NCBI GenBank assembly: GCA_025355115.1 | Contig: JANXLO010000447.1 | Location: 1 to 6,785 of the forward strand | Direction of reading: 5' to 3' | Source: Chthonomonadaceae bacterium | GTDB lineage: Bacteria; Armatimonadota; Chthonomonadetes; Chthonomonadales; Chthonomonadaceae | DNA length: 6,785 nt | In this document: positions 1 through 5,605 of the stretch, one piece after another | Layout: every line of letters begins with the position of its first letter | Numbering within the stretch: position 1 is the first letter of the stretch | Program-made: the position numbers and the translations under genes | Notes under the pieces: generated by a model | Told to the model about the DNA's origin: nothing | Database searches by the model: none | The model's input: only the letters and a program-made list of their open reading frames with translations

Positions 1-14
1 CGGTGGACTGGGCC

Positions 15-794
15 ATGAACGTTCATGTGCCTGTCGCGCTAGGCTGGATTGCTTATACTGAGCAGAGCCTGCGCAAGGCCCCAAAGCAGGAGCGGCGCTT
101 TTTACGCTACGGGCTAACCCATCTTGCAGCGCGAGCCGCCCTCTATCAACTATTTCGCGACAAGGAGTTTCCGAACCGCCATGACCCTCATGATCTGGTT
201 TGGCAGAACGACGCACTGGGCAAGCCGTTCATCTCACTCCACGGAGAGCTGGAGGAGTGGGCACTAGAGCAAGGGATCGACGACTCCTTCATACAGGTGT
301 CCAACTCTAATGATGGAGATGCGCATATCGTGCTAGCGGCGTACGGTGAGCAGTTTGCGGGGATCGGTGTGGATACAGTCTCGCTTCAGCGACTCCGACA
401 GCCAGGCAAGGACTACGTCTACCTGCGCCGGTTTGCCCGACAGTTCATGTCGGAGGAGGAGTGGGAGGCGTTTTCGGCAGGGGCTGAAAACGACGACGAG
501 GAGGCATTGCGCATCCGTGTTGCGGCGCACTTCTCTCTGATGGAGGCCGCCTCGAAAGCCTGCGGCACCGGCCTGAAGATGGGGATCGGGATGGGTGCCT
601 CCTACAGTCTGCCTAAAACGGAACTTGGAGCGGTGAGGCTGCGCTATGCGGTGGAGATGCTCTTCGGGCCGGCGGCGCAGGCGCGGCTGTTCGAGATCGG
701 AGCGCAGGGCTGGGAAGGCTTCTGGGGCGCAGACGATGAATATCTGGTCAGCGGAGTCATTCTGACGACGGCAGGCTCGAGTACTGAGAGATGA
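15..794 (+). CDS. 4'-phosphopantetheinyl transferase superfamily protein (start uncertain, possibly partial at left edge)
   Basis: Members of this superfamily transfer 4'-phosphopantetheine from CoA to a serine of acyl or peptidyl carrier proteins in the cytoplasm. The motif order is that of Sfp-type enzymes. Numbering from the in-frame GTG at position 3, there is a GKPF segment (73-76), an S-N-S where S-H-S is usual (100-102), GIGVD with the likely Mg ligand D124, and FSLMEAASKACGTGL (177-191) with E181 and K185. The flavour around GIGVD and KACGTGL is closer to AcpS. Two usual residues differ: His to Asn at 101, and Lys to Met at 180 in the W/FxxKEA motif. The length (259-263 aa) suits a pseudodimeric Sfp-type protein. 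ATG at 15 is chosen because GGTGGA at 2-7 lies 7 nt upstream; the GTG at 3 or a start outside the window remains possible. The family is fairly sure; activity is not. Confidence 0.75.
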   Translation: MNVHVPVALGWIAYTEQSLRKAPKQERRFLRYGLTHLAARAALYQLFRDKEFPNRHDPHDLVWQNDALGKPFISLHGELEEWALEQGIDDSFIQVSNSNDGDAHIVLAAYGEQFAGIGVDTVSLQRLRQPGKDYVYLRRFARQFMSEEEWEAFSAGAENDDEEALRIRVAAHFSLMEAASKACGTGLKMGIGMGASYSLPKTELGAVRLRYAVEMLFGPAAQARLFEIGAQGWEGFWGADDEYLVSGVILTTAGSSTER

Positions 795-810
795 GCGATC
801 GGCATCGCTC
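793..810 (+). promoter_or_regulatory. Perfect 7-bp hairpin over the stop codon of the PPTase-like gene
   Basis: GAGCGAT (793-799) and ATCGCTC (804-810) are perfect inverted repeats around a CGGC loop. The left arm begins inside the TGA stop (792-794). No T-rich tract follows, so a classical intrinsic terminator is unlikely. An intercistronic RNA hairpin affecting transcript ends or the downstream gene is possible. Confidence 0.4.
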
Positions 811-836
811 CAGGGCGTTTGAGCAGGGAGACATCC

Positions 837-1382
837 ATGTTGCAGGACTGGGCGTTTGCACAAAAAGGGCAGGGCTTGATCGTTGAAACTGCACGAGGCC
901 TGATCGTCCTTGAGTTCAATGAATTTCTAGGACGAATCGCCAGCGGGCAGATAAGCGCGGACGATGTCGTGATATCGCATGTTATGACGGACGGCCATCG
1001 CCGGCGAGTCGGTGACCTGATCCTCTACGCACAGGTTCGCTCCGGCTTCGTCCGCACTGAGACAATGCCGCGGCGTGTTCCGGGCGGGGTGCTCGCGACC
1101 GGGCTAGCGGCTCAGCAGAGGCTCCTTACCGTCGAGGCTGGAGGAGTGGAGTCCAGATCACCGATGAGCCTGCATCACACTTCCATGGTTCGTAACCTTT
1201 TTCTCGGCATCGCCTCCATTGTCTACCTGGTCGGATTTGGCATGCTGTGCGCTGTCCGGCCGGGGTTGCATGGTCCGCTTCATGCGCAGCCCGCCCCGCG
1301 CTACTACCCTGCTTCACACCCTGAGCATCCGCCGTTCCTCAGATTCAATTCTGATATGAGGACAAAGAAGCGCAGTAATTGA
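837..1382 (+). CDS. Small single-span membrane protein of unknown function
   Basis: This 181-residue protein is not recognised as a named family. Residues about 10-67 form a compact segment with the pattern F..FL..I.SGQIS.DDVV....TDG..RRVGDL (27-61). That pattern recalls the small GYF-like/DUF4339-type domains found N-terminal to membrane segments in bacteria; this is an inference from the pattern only. A linker with many Arg and Gly follows (68-119), then one strong hydrophobic helix at about 120-140. The 41-residue tail is rich in Pro and His with a basic end. There is no N-terminal signal peptide, so an anchored protein with a cytoplasmic N-terminal domain is likely. ATG at 837 is preferred over the in-frame TTG at 819 because CAGGGAG (824-830) lies 6 nt upstream. 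It follows the PPTase-like gene after 42 nt and is likely cotranscribed with it. Confidence 0.6.
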   Translation: MLQDWAFAQKGQGLIVETARGLIVLEFNEFLGRIASGQISADDVVISHVMTDGHRRRVGDLILYAQVRSGFVRTETMPRRVPGGVLATGLAAQQRLLTVEAGGVESRSPMSLHHTSMVRNLFLGIASIVYLVGFGMLCAVRPGLHGPLHAQPAPRYYPASHPEHPPFLRFNSDMRTKKRSN

Positions 1383-1413
1383 CCCGGTAAGCGGAATGGC
1401 GGTCGGTTTGCCG

Positions 1414-1443
1414 TTGACTTGGCATTTTCGTATGCGGTATACT
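1414..1443 (+). promoter_or_regulatory. Sigma70-type promoter for the ACT protein/aspartate kinase unit
   Basis: TTGACT (1414-1419) and TATACT (1438-1443) each match the consensus at 5 of 6 positions, with an 18-bp spacer. Transcription would start near 1450, leaving a leader of about 94 nt before the ATG at 1544. It is the best promoter seen in the window and lies 31 nt after the preceding stop codon. Confidence 0.7.
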
Positions 1444-1445
1444 GA

Positions 1446-1543
1446 TTGGGAAATAAGTCACAAAGTCATCGTGCGACTGGAATCGTGCTTGGTGCCAGGA
1501 ATTGCTTTCCCAACGCCGAATTCCATTCCACTCAAGGCCAGCC
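1446..1543 (+). promoter_or_regulatory. Potentially structured 5' leader of the ACT/lysC transcript
   Basis: TTGGGAAA (1446-1453) and TTTCCCAA (1506-1513) are perfect 8-bp inverted repeats enclosing 52 nt, so the 5' end of the RNA could pair with itself; a start near 1450 would leave about 4-5 of the 8 pairs. Inside, AGTC (1464-1467) can pair with GACT (1475-1478), or CTGG (1477-1480) with CCAG (1495-1498). These two pairings overlap and exclude each other. No short leader peptide and no terminator with a T-tract were seen. A control role is inferred only. Confidence 0.3.
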
Positions 1544-2083
1544 ATGTCTCTTCCAGCGACGGAAACTAAGGCTCCCAATGTTTCGTTCGAGCGGGAGCGC
1601 GGAGTCTATGCCATCCACATCACACGAGATGTAGCTCATGCCGTGGTGACTCTGGAGGATGACTCTCTGCGTTCAGCCCGCATACTTCAGGTATTTCGCG
1701 TCCTAGCGAGCGCTGAAGTTCCCATTTTCCTGACCAAGCTGCATCGCTCCGCCGTGACGTTCGCTTTCGCGGGCCCCGACCTGCCGAGGGTAGAAGCGGC
1801 TCTCAAAACAGTGGGTGTGAAGAGCACGGCCCGGCGAGATCTCGCGGTAATTGCTGTCCGCGCCGCCTCGATGCGTGACCTCACCGGCGTCATGGTCGCG
1901 ATCGCAGACGGCCTCTATGCCGCAGGCGCCCGCCTTTTCGAGACCGGAGACTCACACAACTCCGTCGTTTGCCTCATTGAAAATGAGCGGGCGGACGAGG
2001 CAGTCCAGCATCTGAAGAGCGCTTTTCGCCTTGACGCGACGGCTATCCGAGAGCAGAATCTGAGTTCGGAGGCGGCGGTTTGA
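1544..2083 (+). CDS. Free-standing tandem ACT-domain protein, aspartate kinase regulatory-subunit-like
   Basis: This 179-residue protein has two ACT-like units (about 23-92 and 98-163) and no catalytic domain. ACT domains bind small ligands, often amino acids, at domain interfaces. The second unit, with GVMVAIADGLYAAGARL (115-131) then ETGDSHNSVVCLI (133-145), parallels the last ACT unit of the adjacent kinase (GVLAMIYETLLNAGIAV, then QTADSEMSVSFLL). The first unit also aligns with the kinase's first ACT unit (VFRVLASAEVPIFL against VYRMMARAGVNIFL). It is therefore probably a paralogue of the kinase regulatory region acting in trans, in the manner of the separate beta subunits of some aspartokinases. 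ATG at 1544 is chosen over the in-frame TTG at 1502 because AAGG (1534-1537) sits 6 nt upstream and the homology begins soon after. Its stop overlaps the kinase start (TTGA), implying translational coupling and shared stoichiometry. The ligand is not predictable here. Confidence 0.75.
   Translation: MSLPATETKAPNVSFERERGVYAIHITRDVAHAVVTLEDDSLRSARILQVFRVLASAEVPIFLTKLHRSAVTFAFAGPDLPRVEAALKTVGVKSTARRDLAVIAVRAASMRDLTGVMVAIADGLYAAGARLFETGDSHNSVVCLIENERADEAVQHLKSAFRLDATAIREQNLSSEAAV
2068..2082 (+). promoter_or_regulatory. Shine-Dalgarno and TTG start of aspartate kinase within the ACT gene end
   Basis: GGAGG (2068-2072) lies 7 nt before the TTG at 2080-2082. The TTG shares bases with the TGA stop of the upstream gene (2081-2083). 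The product then begins MKIVVQKFGGTS, the expected aspartokinase N-terminus, so the rare TTG start is well supported. Confidence 0.8.
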
Positions 2084-3453
2084 AGATCGTAGTGCAGAAA
2101 TTCGGCGGCACCTCTGTGGATTGCCCGGAGAGCCGTCTGCTAGCCGCCAAAAAAGTGATCCAGGCGAAAATGAGCGGGCTGTCGCCCGTCGTTGTCGTCT
2201 CGGCGATTGGGCGCAAAGGAAAGCCTTACGCGACGGATACGCTGGTCCAAGTGCTGAGGGACATAGATCCGCAGGTTCCCCCTGCACCGCGCGAGCAGGA
2301 CATGATGATGGCCTGCGGAGAGATCATCTCCACGGTCGTATTTGCGCATACCTTGCAGACGCTTGGCTATAAGGCGATCGCTCTCTCCGGAGGGCAGGCG
2401 GGCATCATAACCGACCCGGAGTTCGGCAATGCCCGCATACTGGAGATCCGCCCGCACTACATCAACCGACTGCTTGAGCAGGGATACATTCCTGTGGTGT
2501 GCGGCTTTCAGGGCATCACGCAGCCGAACGACGAGTATGAGCACGGCGCGATCACCACACTTGGCCGCGGGGGGAGCGACACCACCGCCGCCGCGCTGGG
2601 AGTTGCGTTGAGCGCTACCGCCGTGGAGATCTACACCGATGTGGACGGGATAAAGACCGCCGACCCCGACCTGGTTCCCGCCGCGAAGACGCTCGAAGTC
2701 TGCACCTACGAAGAGGTGGCCGAGATCGCTCATCAGGGCGCGAAAGTCGTGCATCCCCGCGCCGCCGAAATCGCGATGGATCACAACATTCCGCTCTGGG
2801 TGAAGTCGACGTTCTCGGACGCGCCAGGAACCCGGATCACTGACAGCACAGCGCTCGACGCCGTGCGCCAGAGGCTGACCGGCATCACGCACACCGGCAA
2901 ACTCGTCTATATTCGCCTTGAAATAGAGAACGCGGAGCATAAGCCGCACGTCGAGCGCGAAGTCTATCGAATGATGGCCCGCGCCGGAGTGAACATTTTT
3001 CTGGTGACCTTCAGCCCCAAAGGGCTCTCGTTCACTGTCCCGCGCACTCTCTATCCCATTGCCCGCGATCTGCTGGACGGCATGGTGGTTCCCATTGCGC
3101 TGGAGGAGCCGGACAGCGAAGGCAAGCAGTCCGTCTACTACATCTTCAAGTTCTCGGAGGGGCTGGATCTAGCCTACAGCGTTCAGCGCCCTCTGCTTGG
3201 AGCCGTCGAGAAGCACATTAGGATCGTGGATGTGCCAGCCTCCGTGATCGAAAACTGCACAATGGTCTCCGTCATCGCCTCCGGACATCGGCGCGTTCAC
3301 GGCGTCCTCGCGATGATCTACGAGACCCTGTTGAATGCCGGCATAGCGGTGCATCAGACAGCAGACTCCGAGATGTCCGTCTCGTTTCTGCTCTCGGAGA
3401 GCGACGTACAGCGGGCAGTCCGTCTTCTGCATGAGCGGCTGTTCGAGAAGTAA
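2080..3453 (+). CDS. lysC: Aspartate kinase (aspartokinase), monofunctional
   Basis: It phosphorylates L-aspartate with ATP to aspartyl-4-phosphate, the committed step of lysine, threonine, methionine and diaminopimelate synthesis, in the cytoplasm. The amino acid kinase domain spans about 1-262: KFGGTS (7-12), a VVVVSAIG strand, the SGGQAGIITD segment, TLGRGGSDTT (160-169), YTDVDGIKTADP (185-196) and a GAKVVHPRAAE stretch. Two ACT units follow, at about 268-340 and 390-455. At 457 aa it is longer than the roughly 400-410 aa of simple monofunctional aspartokinases; much of the excess seems to lie between the ACT units (about 342-388). There is no homoserine dehydrogenase fusion. With its own ACT pair plus the ACT protein encoded just upstream, feedback control by pathway end products is expected, but which one cannot be read from the sequence. 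The lysC symbol is by function; paralogue class is not resolved. Confidence 0.95.
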   Translation: MKIVVQKFGGTSVDCPESRLLAAKKVIQAKMSGLSPVVVVSAIGRKGKPYATDTLVQVLRDIDPQVPPAPREQDMMMACGEIISTVVFAHTLQTLGYKAIALSGGQAGIITDPEFGNARILEIRPHYINRLLEQGYIPVVCGFQGITQPNDEYEHGAITTLGRGGSDTTAAALGVALSATAVEIYTDVDGIKTADPDLVPAAKTLEVCTYEEVAEIAHQGAKVVHPRAAEIAMDHNIPLWVKSTFSDAPGTRITDSTALDAVRQRLTGITHTGKLVYIRLEIENAEHKPHVEREVYRMMARAGVNIFLVTFSPKGLSFTVPRTLYPIARDLLDGMVVPIALEEPDSEGKQSVYYIFKFSEGLDLAYSVQRPLLGAVEKHIRIVDVPASVIENCTMVSVIASGHRRVHGVLAMIYETLLNAGIAVHQTADSEMSVSFLLSESDVQRAVRLLHERLFEK

Positions 3454-3491
3454 CGCTTTCGCAGCACGGCCAAAAGTCAGGAGCGGTTTCC

Positions 3492-3836
3492 ATGGCGGAA
3501 GACGAACGGAAAGAGCAGGAGGAGCGGCAAGCGCAGTTTCCGAACGTGCCGCGTGCGCCGCAGGTTCCCGAGCCTCCGAAGATGACCAGTCCGCTGCCGC
3601 CGCATCCCGCGAAGCCGCGACCGGGCGCTGTCGAGCCGGGAGGCTACAACAAACTGGCGCTGGCGACGACAGCCGCGACCTCGTTTATAATGCCGATCAT
3701 CGTTCTATCTGTTGGAGGATGGTGGCTGGATCAGAAAATGCACCATGCGACCGCCTGGTTCGCCATGAGCGGGGTTCTAGTCGGTCTGGTGGTCGGAGTC
3801 AGCGCGCTGCTGAAGATCGTCAGCCGCCTGGAGTAA
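3492..3836 (+). CDS. atpZ: AtpZ/AtpI-family membrane protein of the ATP synthase operon
   Basis: This 114-residue protein has a charged, Pro-rich N-terminus (1-50) and two transmembrane helices (about 55-77 and 88-109). GGWWLD (75-80) at the end of the first helix and Gly-rich spacing in the second are typical of AtpZ-type proteins encoded at the head of ATP synthase operons. Family members have been linked to Fo assembly or to Mg/Ca transport together with AtpI; the role here is inferred from family and position. CAGGAG (3478-3483) lies 8 nt before the ATG. It starts 38 nt after the aspartate kinase stop without an obvious terminator or promoter between them, so part of its expression may come from the upstream unit. 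Confidence 0.8.
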   Translation: MAEDERKEQEERQAQFPNVPRAPQVPEPPKMTSPLPPHPAKPRPGAVEPGGYNKLALATTAATSFIMPIIVLSVGGWWLDQKMHHATAWFAMSGVLVGLVVGVSALLKIVSRLE

Positions 3837-3982
3837 GTGAACGCCGGGCATTTCTCTTCCTGGAGCATGAATTTTTACGGATGTATCGAAAAGACGGCCT
3901 TCTGTGACACAATAGGTAGGGCGATATGGAGGGTGGATCGCAAGACGCAACGACGCGCAATCAGACCGTGGGCCCCTTTCCG

Positions 3983-3999
3983 GTGAGGAGAAACCTGTG
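3983..3999 (+). promoter_or_regulatory. Shine-Dalgarno and GTG start of atpI
   Basis: GTGAGGAG (3983-3990) lies 6 nt upstream of the GTG at 3997-3999. This strong ribosome binding site decides the start; no in-frame ATG gives the N-terminal cytoplasmic segment. Confidence 0.7.
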
Positions 4000-4593
4000 T
4001 GCCGACTCCGCCTTAAACCTTATAAAGAGGCTTTCCAGCAGATAGGTTCTCCGGCTGAGGCGCGAGAGAGACTAAACCATTTCCTTGGGGAAGAGAAGAC
4101 CGTTGCGCGTTCTCTAAAGAGCGCGGCCCTGTGCGCAGCAACGCTGAACCTGCTGCTTTTCTACGGCGGTCGGACGACGTGGGCGTGGGGATTCCTGATC
4201 GGAGCGCTCCTCTCTCTGTTCAGTCTAGCGAGTCTGCTCGTGATCGTCCCGATCCTTTTTCGCCCGGACGCCTCTCCAAAGGTCAAAGGGCTGCTGTCGC
4301 TGACGCTGTTGCTGAAGCTGCCTCTGTACGCTTTCGCGCTCAGCCTGGCGACTCCGCGCCACGGCATCGATCTGTTGGCGGTCGGGGTCGGGATCGCGCT
4401 CATGCCTCTGGTGCTGACGTCCCGCACGGCTGCGGCGCTCCTGTTAGAAGAGGCGCGCGCGCAACGCAAAGTCGTTGTGCCGCAAACGCGGGCCGTCGTT
4501 ATCCCGAGTATCGTCGTACCGTCGCTGCCGGAGGTCGATCCGAAGCCCGTCCAGCGTCCGCAGGCTGTCTATTCCGTTCGAGAAGGGGCTTAG
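3997..4593 (+). CDS. atpI: ATP synthase subunit I (AtpI-like), Fo assembly factor
   Basis: This 198-residue protein has a hydrophilic N-terminus (1-40), four hydrophobic helices (about 42-57, 62-88, 97-118 and 124-150) and a basic, Val/Pro-rich tail (151-198). Length, helix count and position directly before atpB fit the ATP-synt_I family, whose members help assemble the c-ring in several bacteria. Sequence motifs in this family are weak, so the call relies on topology and context. Expression starts from a GTG codon with a strong ribosome binding site. A 160-nt gap separates it from atpZ, and atpB begins 3 nt after its TAG stop, indicating tight coupling to atpB. The tail of about 45 residues after the last helix looks longer than a minimal AtpI needs. 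Confidence 0.7.
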   Translation: MCRLRLKPYKEAFQQIGSPAEARERLNHFLGEEKTVARSLKSAALCAATLNLLLFYGGRTTWAWGFLIGALLSLFSLASLLVIVPILFRPDASPKVKGLLSLTLLLKLPLYAFALSLATPRHGIDLLAVGVGIALMPLVLTSRTAAALLLEEARAQRKVVVPQTRAVVIPSIVVPSLPEVDPKPVQRPQAVYSVREGA

Positions 4594-4596
4594 TTT

Positions 4597-5448
4597 ATGC
4601 CGCAGTCACCGCAAGTTTTCCAATACCATCCCGACTCGCGTCCGGCAAAGCCGATTCTCATGGCCCGGGGCGGGCAGGAATCGGGGCGGGTCGCCGGGGA
4701 GACGACGTCCGCCGGCAAGGGCGAAAAGGAAGAGGACCCCGGCAAAATACCGGATGCGCCGCGTCTGTTCGGGAACTCTCTGGTCGTCGCCGTGATCCTC
4801 GTGATTTTCGCCCTGGTCGCCCGCAGTAAGAAAGAGACCGTGCCGCGTGGGCTGCAGAATTTCGGCGAACAGATCGTTGAGTCGCTCGACTATTTTACGG
4901 TCGGAACGATCGGACCGGGCGGAGGACGATACACGCCTCTCGTCGGAACGGTGTTCCTCTACGTGCTGCTTTCCAACCTGATCGGCATCATTCCCGGTCT
5001 GCACTCTCCGACTGCGAACATCTCCGTGACGCTCGCACTCGGCGTGATCGTGTTTCTCTATGTGCAGTATGAGGGCATTCGCACCAACGGTCCGATCAAC
5101 TACGCGAAACATTTTATGGGTCCGATGCCTGTACTGGCACCGGGGATGTTTTTTATCGAGTTGATCTCGGAGATCGTCAAGCCGTTTACGCTGGCAATTC
5201 GACTTTTCGGCAACATCTTCGGTGAGGACGTGATCCTGATGGTGCTGGCCGGATTGGGCCTGGAACTACTCCACGTTCGCGGTCTGCCGCTGCACTTTCC
5301 GGTGCTGTTCCTCTCCGTGATCACAGCCGTCGTACAGGCGATGGTCTTCGCCATGCTGACCTGTATCTATCTTTCTCTGATCGTGCATCATGAGCACGAA
5401 GGCCCGGACGGAGAAGAGGGGGCTATCGCCGCCGCTCACGCACACTAG
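4597..5448 (+). CDS. atpB: F-type ATP synthase Fo subunit a
   Basis: Subunit a forms the two ion half-channels beside the c-ring in the membrane. The essential arginine is R202 in PFTLAIRLFGNIFGED (197-211), followed by N206. Q247 in VVQAMVFAML matches the conserved glutamine of the last helix (E. coli Q252). Hydrophobic helices lie at about 58-76, 113-134, 142-160, 179-228 (a hairpin including the arginine helix) and 234-263. The 283 residues include an unusual hydrophilic N-terminal stretch (about 22-55) rich in Gly, Lys and Glu, and a His/Glu-rich C-terminal tail (264-283). AAGGGG (4583-4588) lies 8 nt before the ATG, inside the end of atpI. An unusually long structured spacer follows before atpE. 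Confidence 0.95.
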   Translation: MPQSPQVFQYHPDSRPAKPILMARGGQESGRVAGETTSAGKGEKEEDPGKIPDAPRLFGNSLVVAVILVIFALVARSKKETVPRGLQNFGEQIVESLDYFTVGTIGPGGGRYTPLVGTVFLYVLLSNLIGIIPGLHSPTANISVTLALGVIVFLYVQYEGIRTNGPINYAKHFMGPMPVLAPGMFFIELISEIVKPFTLAIRLFGNIFGEDVILMVLAGLGLELLHVRGLPLHFPVLFLSVITAVVQAMVFAMLTCIYLSLIVHHEHEGPDGEEGAIAAAHAH

Positions 5449-5453
5449 ATTTG

Positions 5454-5540
5454 ACGGGTTTTCTATCGACCCGTTGGGGAGGCGCTCCAGGCAGCCTCCC
5501 GCTCTGCGAACGGATCAGGCGGTAGTAAGAAGCTACTGCC
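5454..5540 (+). promoter_or_regulatory. Three consecutive hairpins in the atpB-atpE spacer
   Basis: Three inverted repeats occur in order. ACGGGT (5454-5459) pairs with ACCCGT (5469-5474). GGGAGGC (5477-5483) pairs with GCCTCCC (5494-5500). GGCGGTAG (5518-5525) pairs with CTACTGCC (5533-5540) with one G-U pair. None is followed by a T-tract, so RNA processing, stability or translation control is more likely than termination. The spacer is 154 nt, far longer than the 3-nt gap between atpI and atpB. Confidence 0.5.
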
Positions 5541-5585
5541 CCGAACGCGACATCTGTCATCGCTTCTATGTCGAACACGACAAGA

Positions 5586-5605
5586 AAGGAAACGTTTCTA
5601 TTATG
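5586..5605 (+). promoter_or_regulatory. atpE ribosome binding site next to a palindrome
   Basis: AAGGA (5586-5590) lies 12 nt before the ATG at 5603, a rather long spacing. It overlaps the perfect 10-bp palindrome GAAACGTTTC (5589-5598), and AGAAA (5583-5587) can alternatively pair with TTTCT (5595-5599). Either fold would bring the ribosome binding site nearer to the start or mask it. A regulatory effect is inferred only. Confidence 0.45.

Noticed and set aside
793..835. Intrinsic terminator after the PPTase-like gene
   Set aside because: The hairpin is good but the following bases (CAGGGCGTTTGAGC) lack a T-run, and the next ribosome binding site follows almost at once.
1446..1543. Lysine riboswitch upstream of the aspartate kinase unit
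   Set aside because: The leader after the promoter is only about 94 nt, while lysine riboswitches need roughly 170 nt with a five-helix junction. None of that architecture is visible.
2140..2949. Long open frame on the - strand opposite the aspartate kinase
   Set aside because: It lies fully across a well-conserved kinase domain. Its product is rich in Arg, Gly and His with no family pattern, as expected of an antisense shadow in GC-rich DNA.
3431..3907. Open frame of 158 residues overlapping the end of lysC and all of atpZ
   Set aside because: The product is an Arg/Ala/Ser-rich out-of-frame translation. AtpZ in the other frame has a good ribosome binding site and family features.
3885..3913. 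Promoter upstream of atpI based on TGACACAAT
   Set aside because: CACAAT (3908-3913) with a TG one base before it resembles an extended -10, but the -35 region at the right distance (ATCGAA, 3885-3890) is poor. Support is too weak for a feature.
4131..4829. 232-residue open frame across atpI and atpB
   Set aside because: It is Arg/Ala/Gly-rich without helices or motifs and overlaps two supported membrane protein genes in another frame.
5451..5480. TTGACG at 5451-5456 as the -35 of an atpE promoter
   Set aside because: No acceptable -10 hexamer lies 16-18 bp downstream (the sequence there is GC-rich), and the bases are part of the first hairpin.
5390..5602. N-terminal extension of the c subunit starting inside the end of atpB
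   Set aside because: The frame is open, but the residues are not hydrophobic or like any c subunit, and normal c homology begins exactly at the ATG at 5603.
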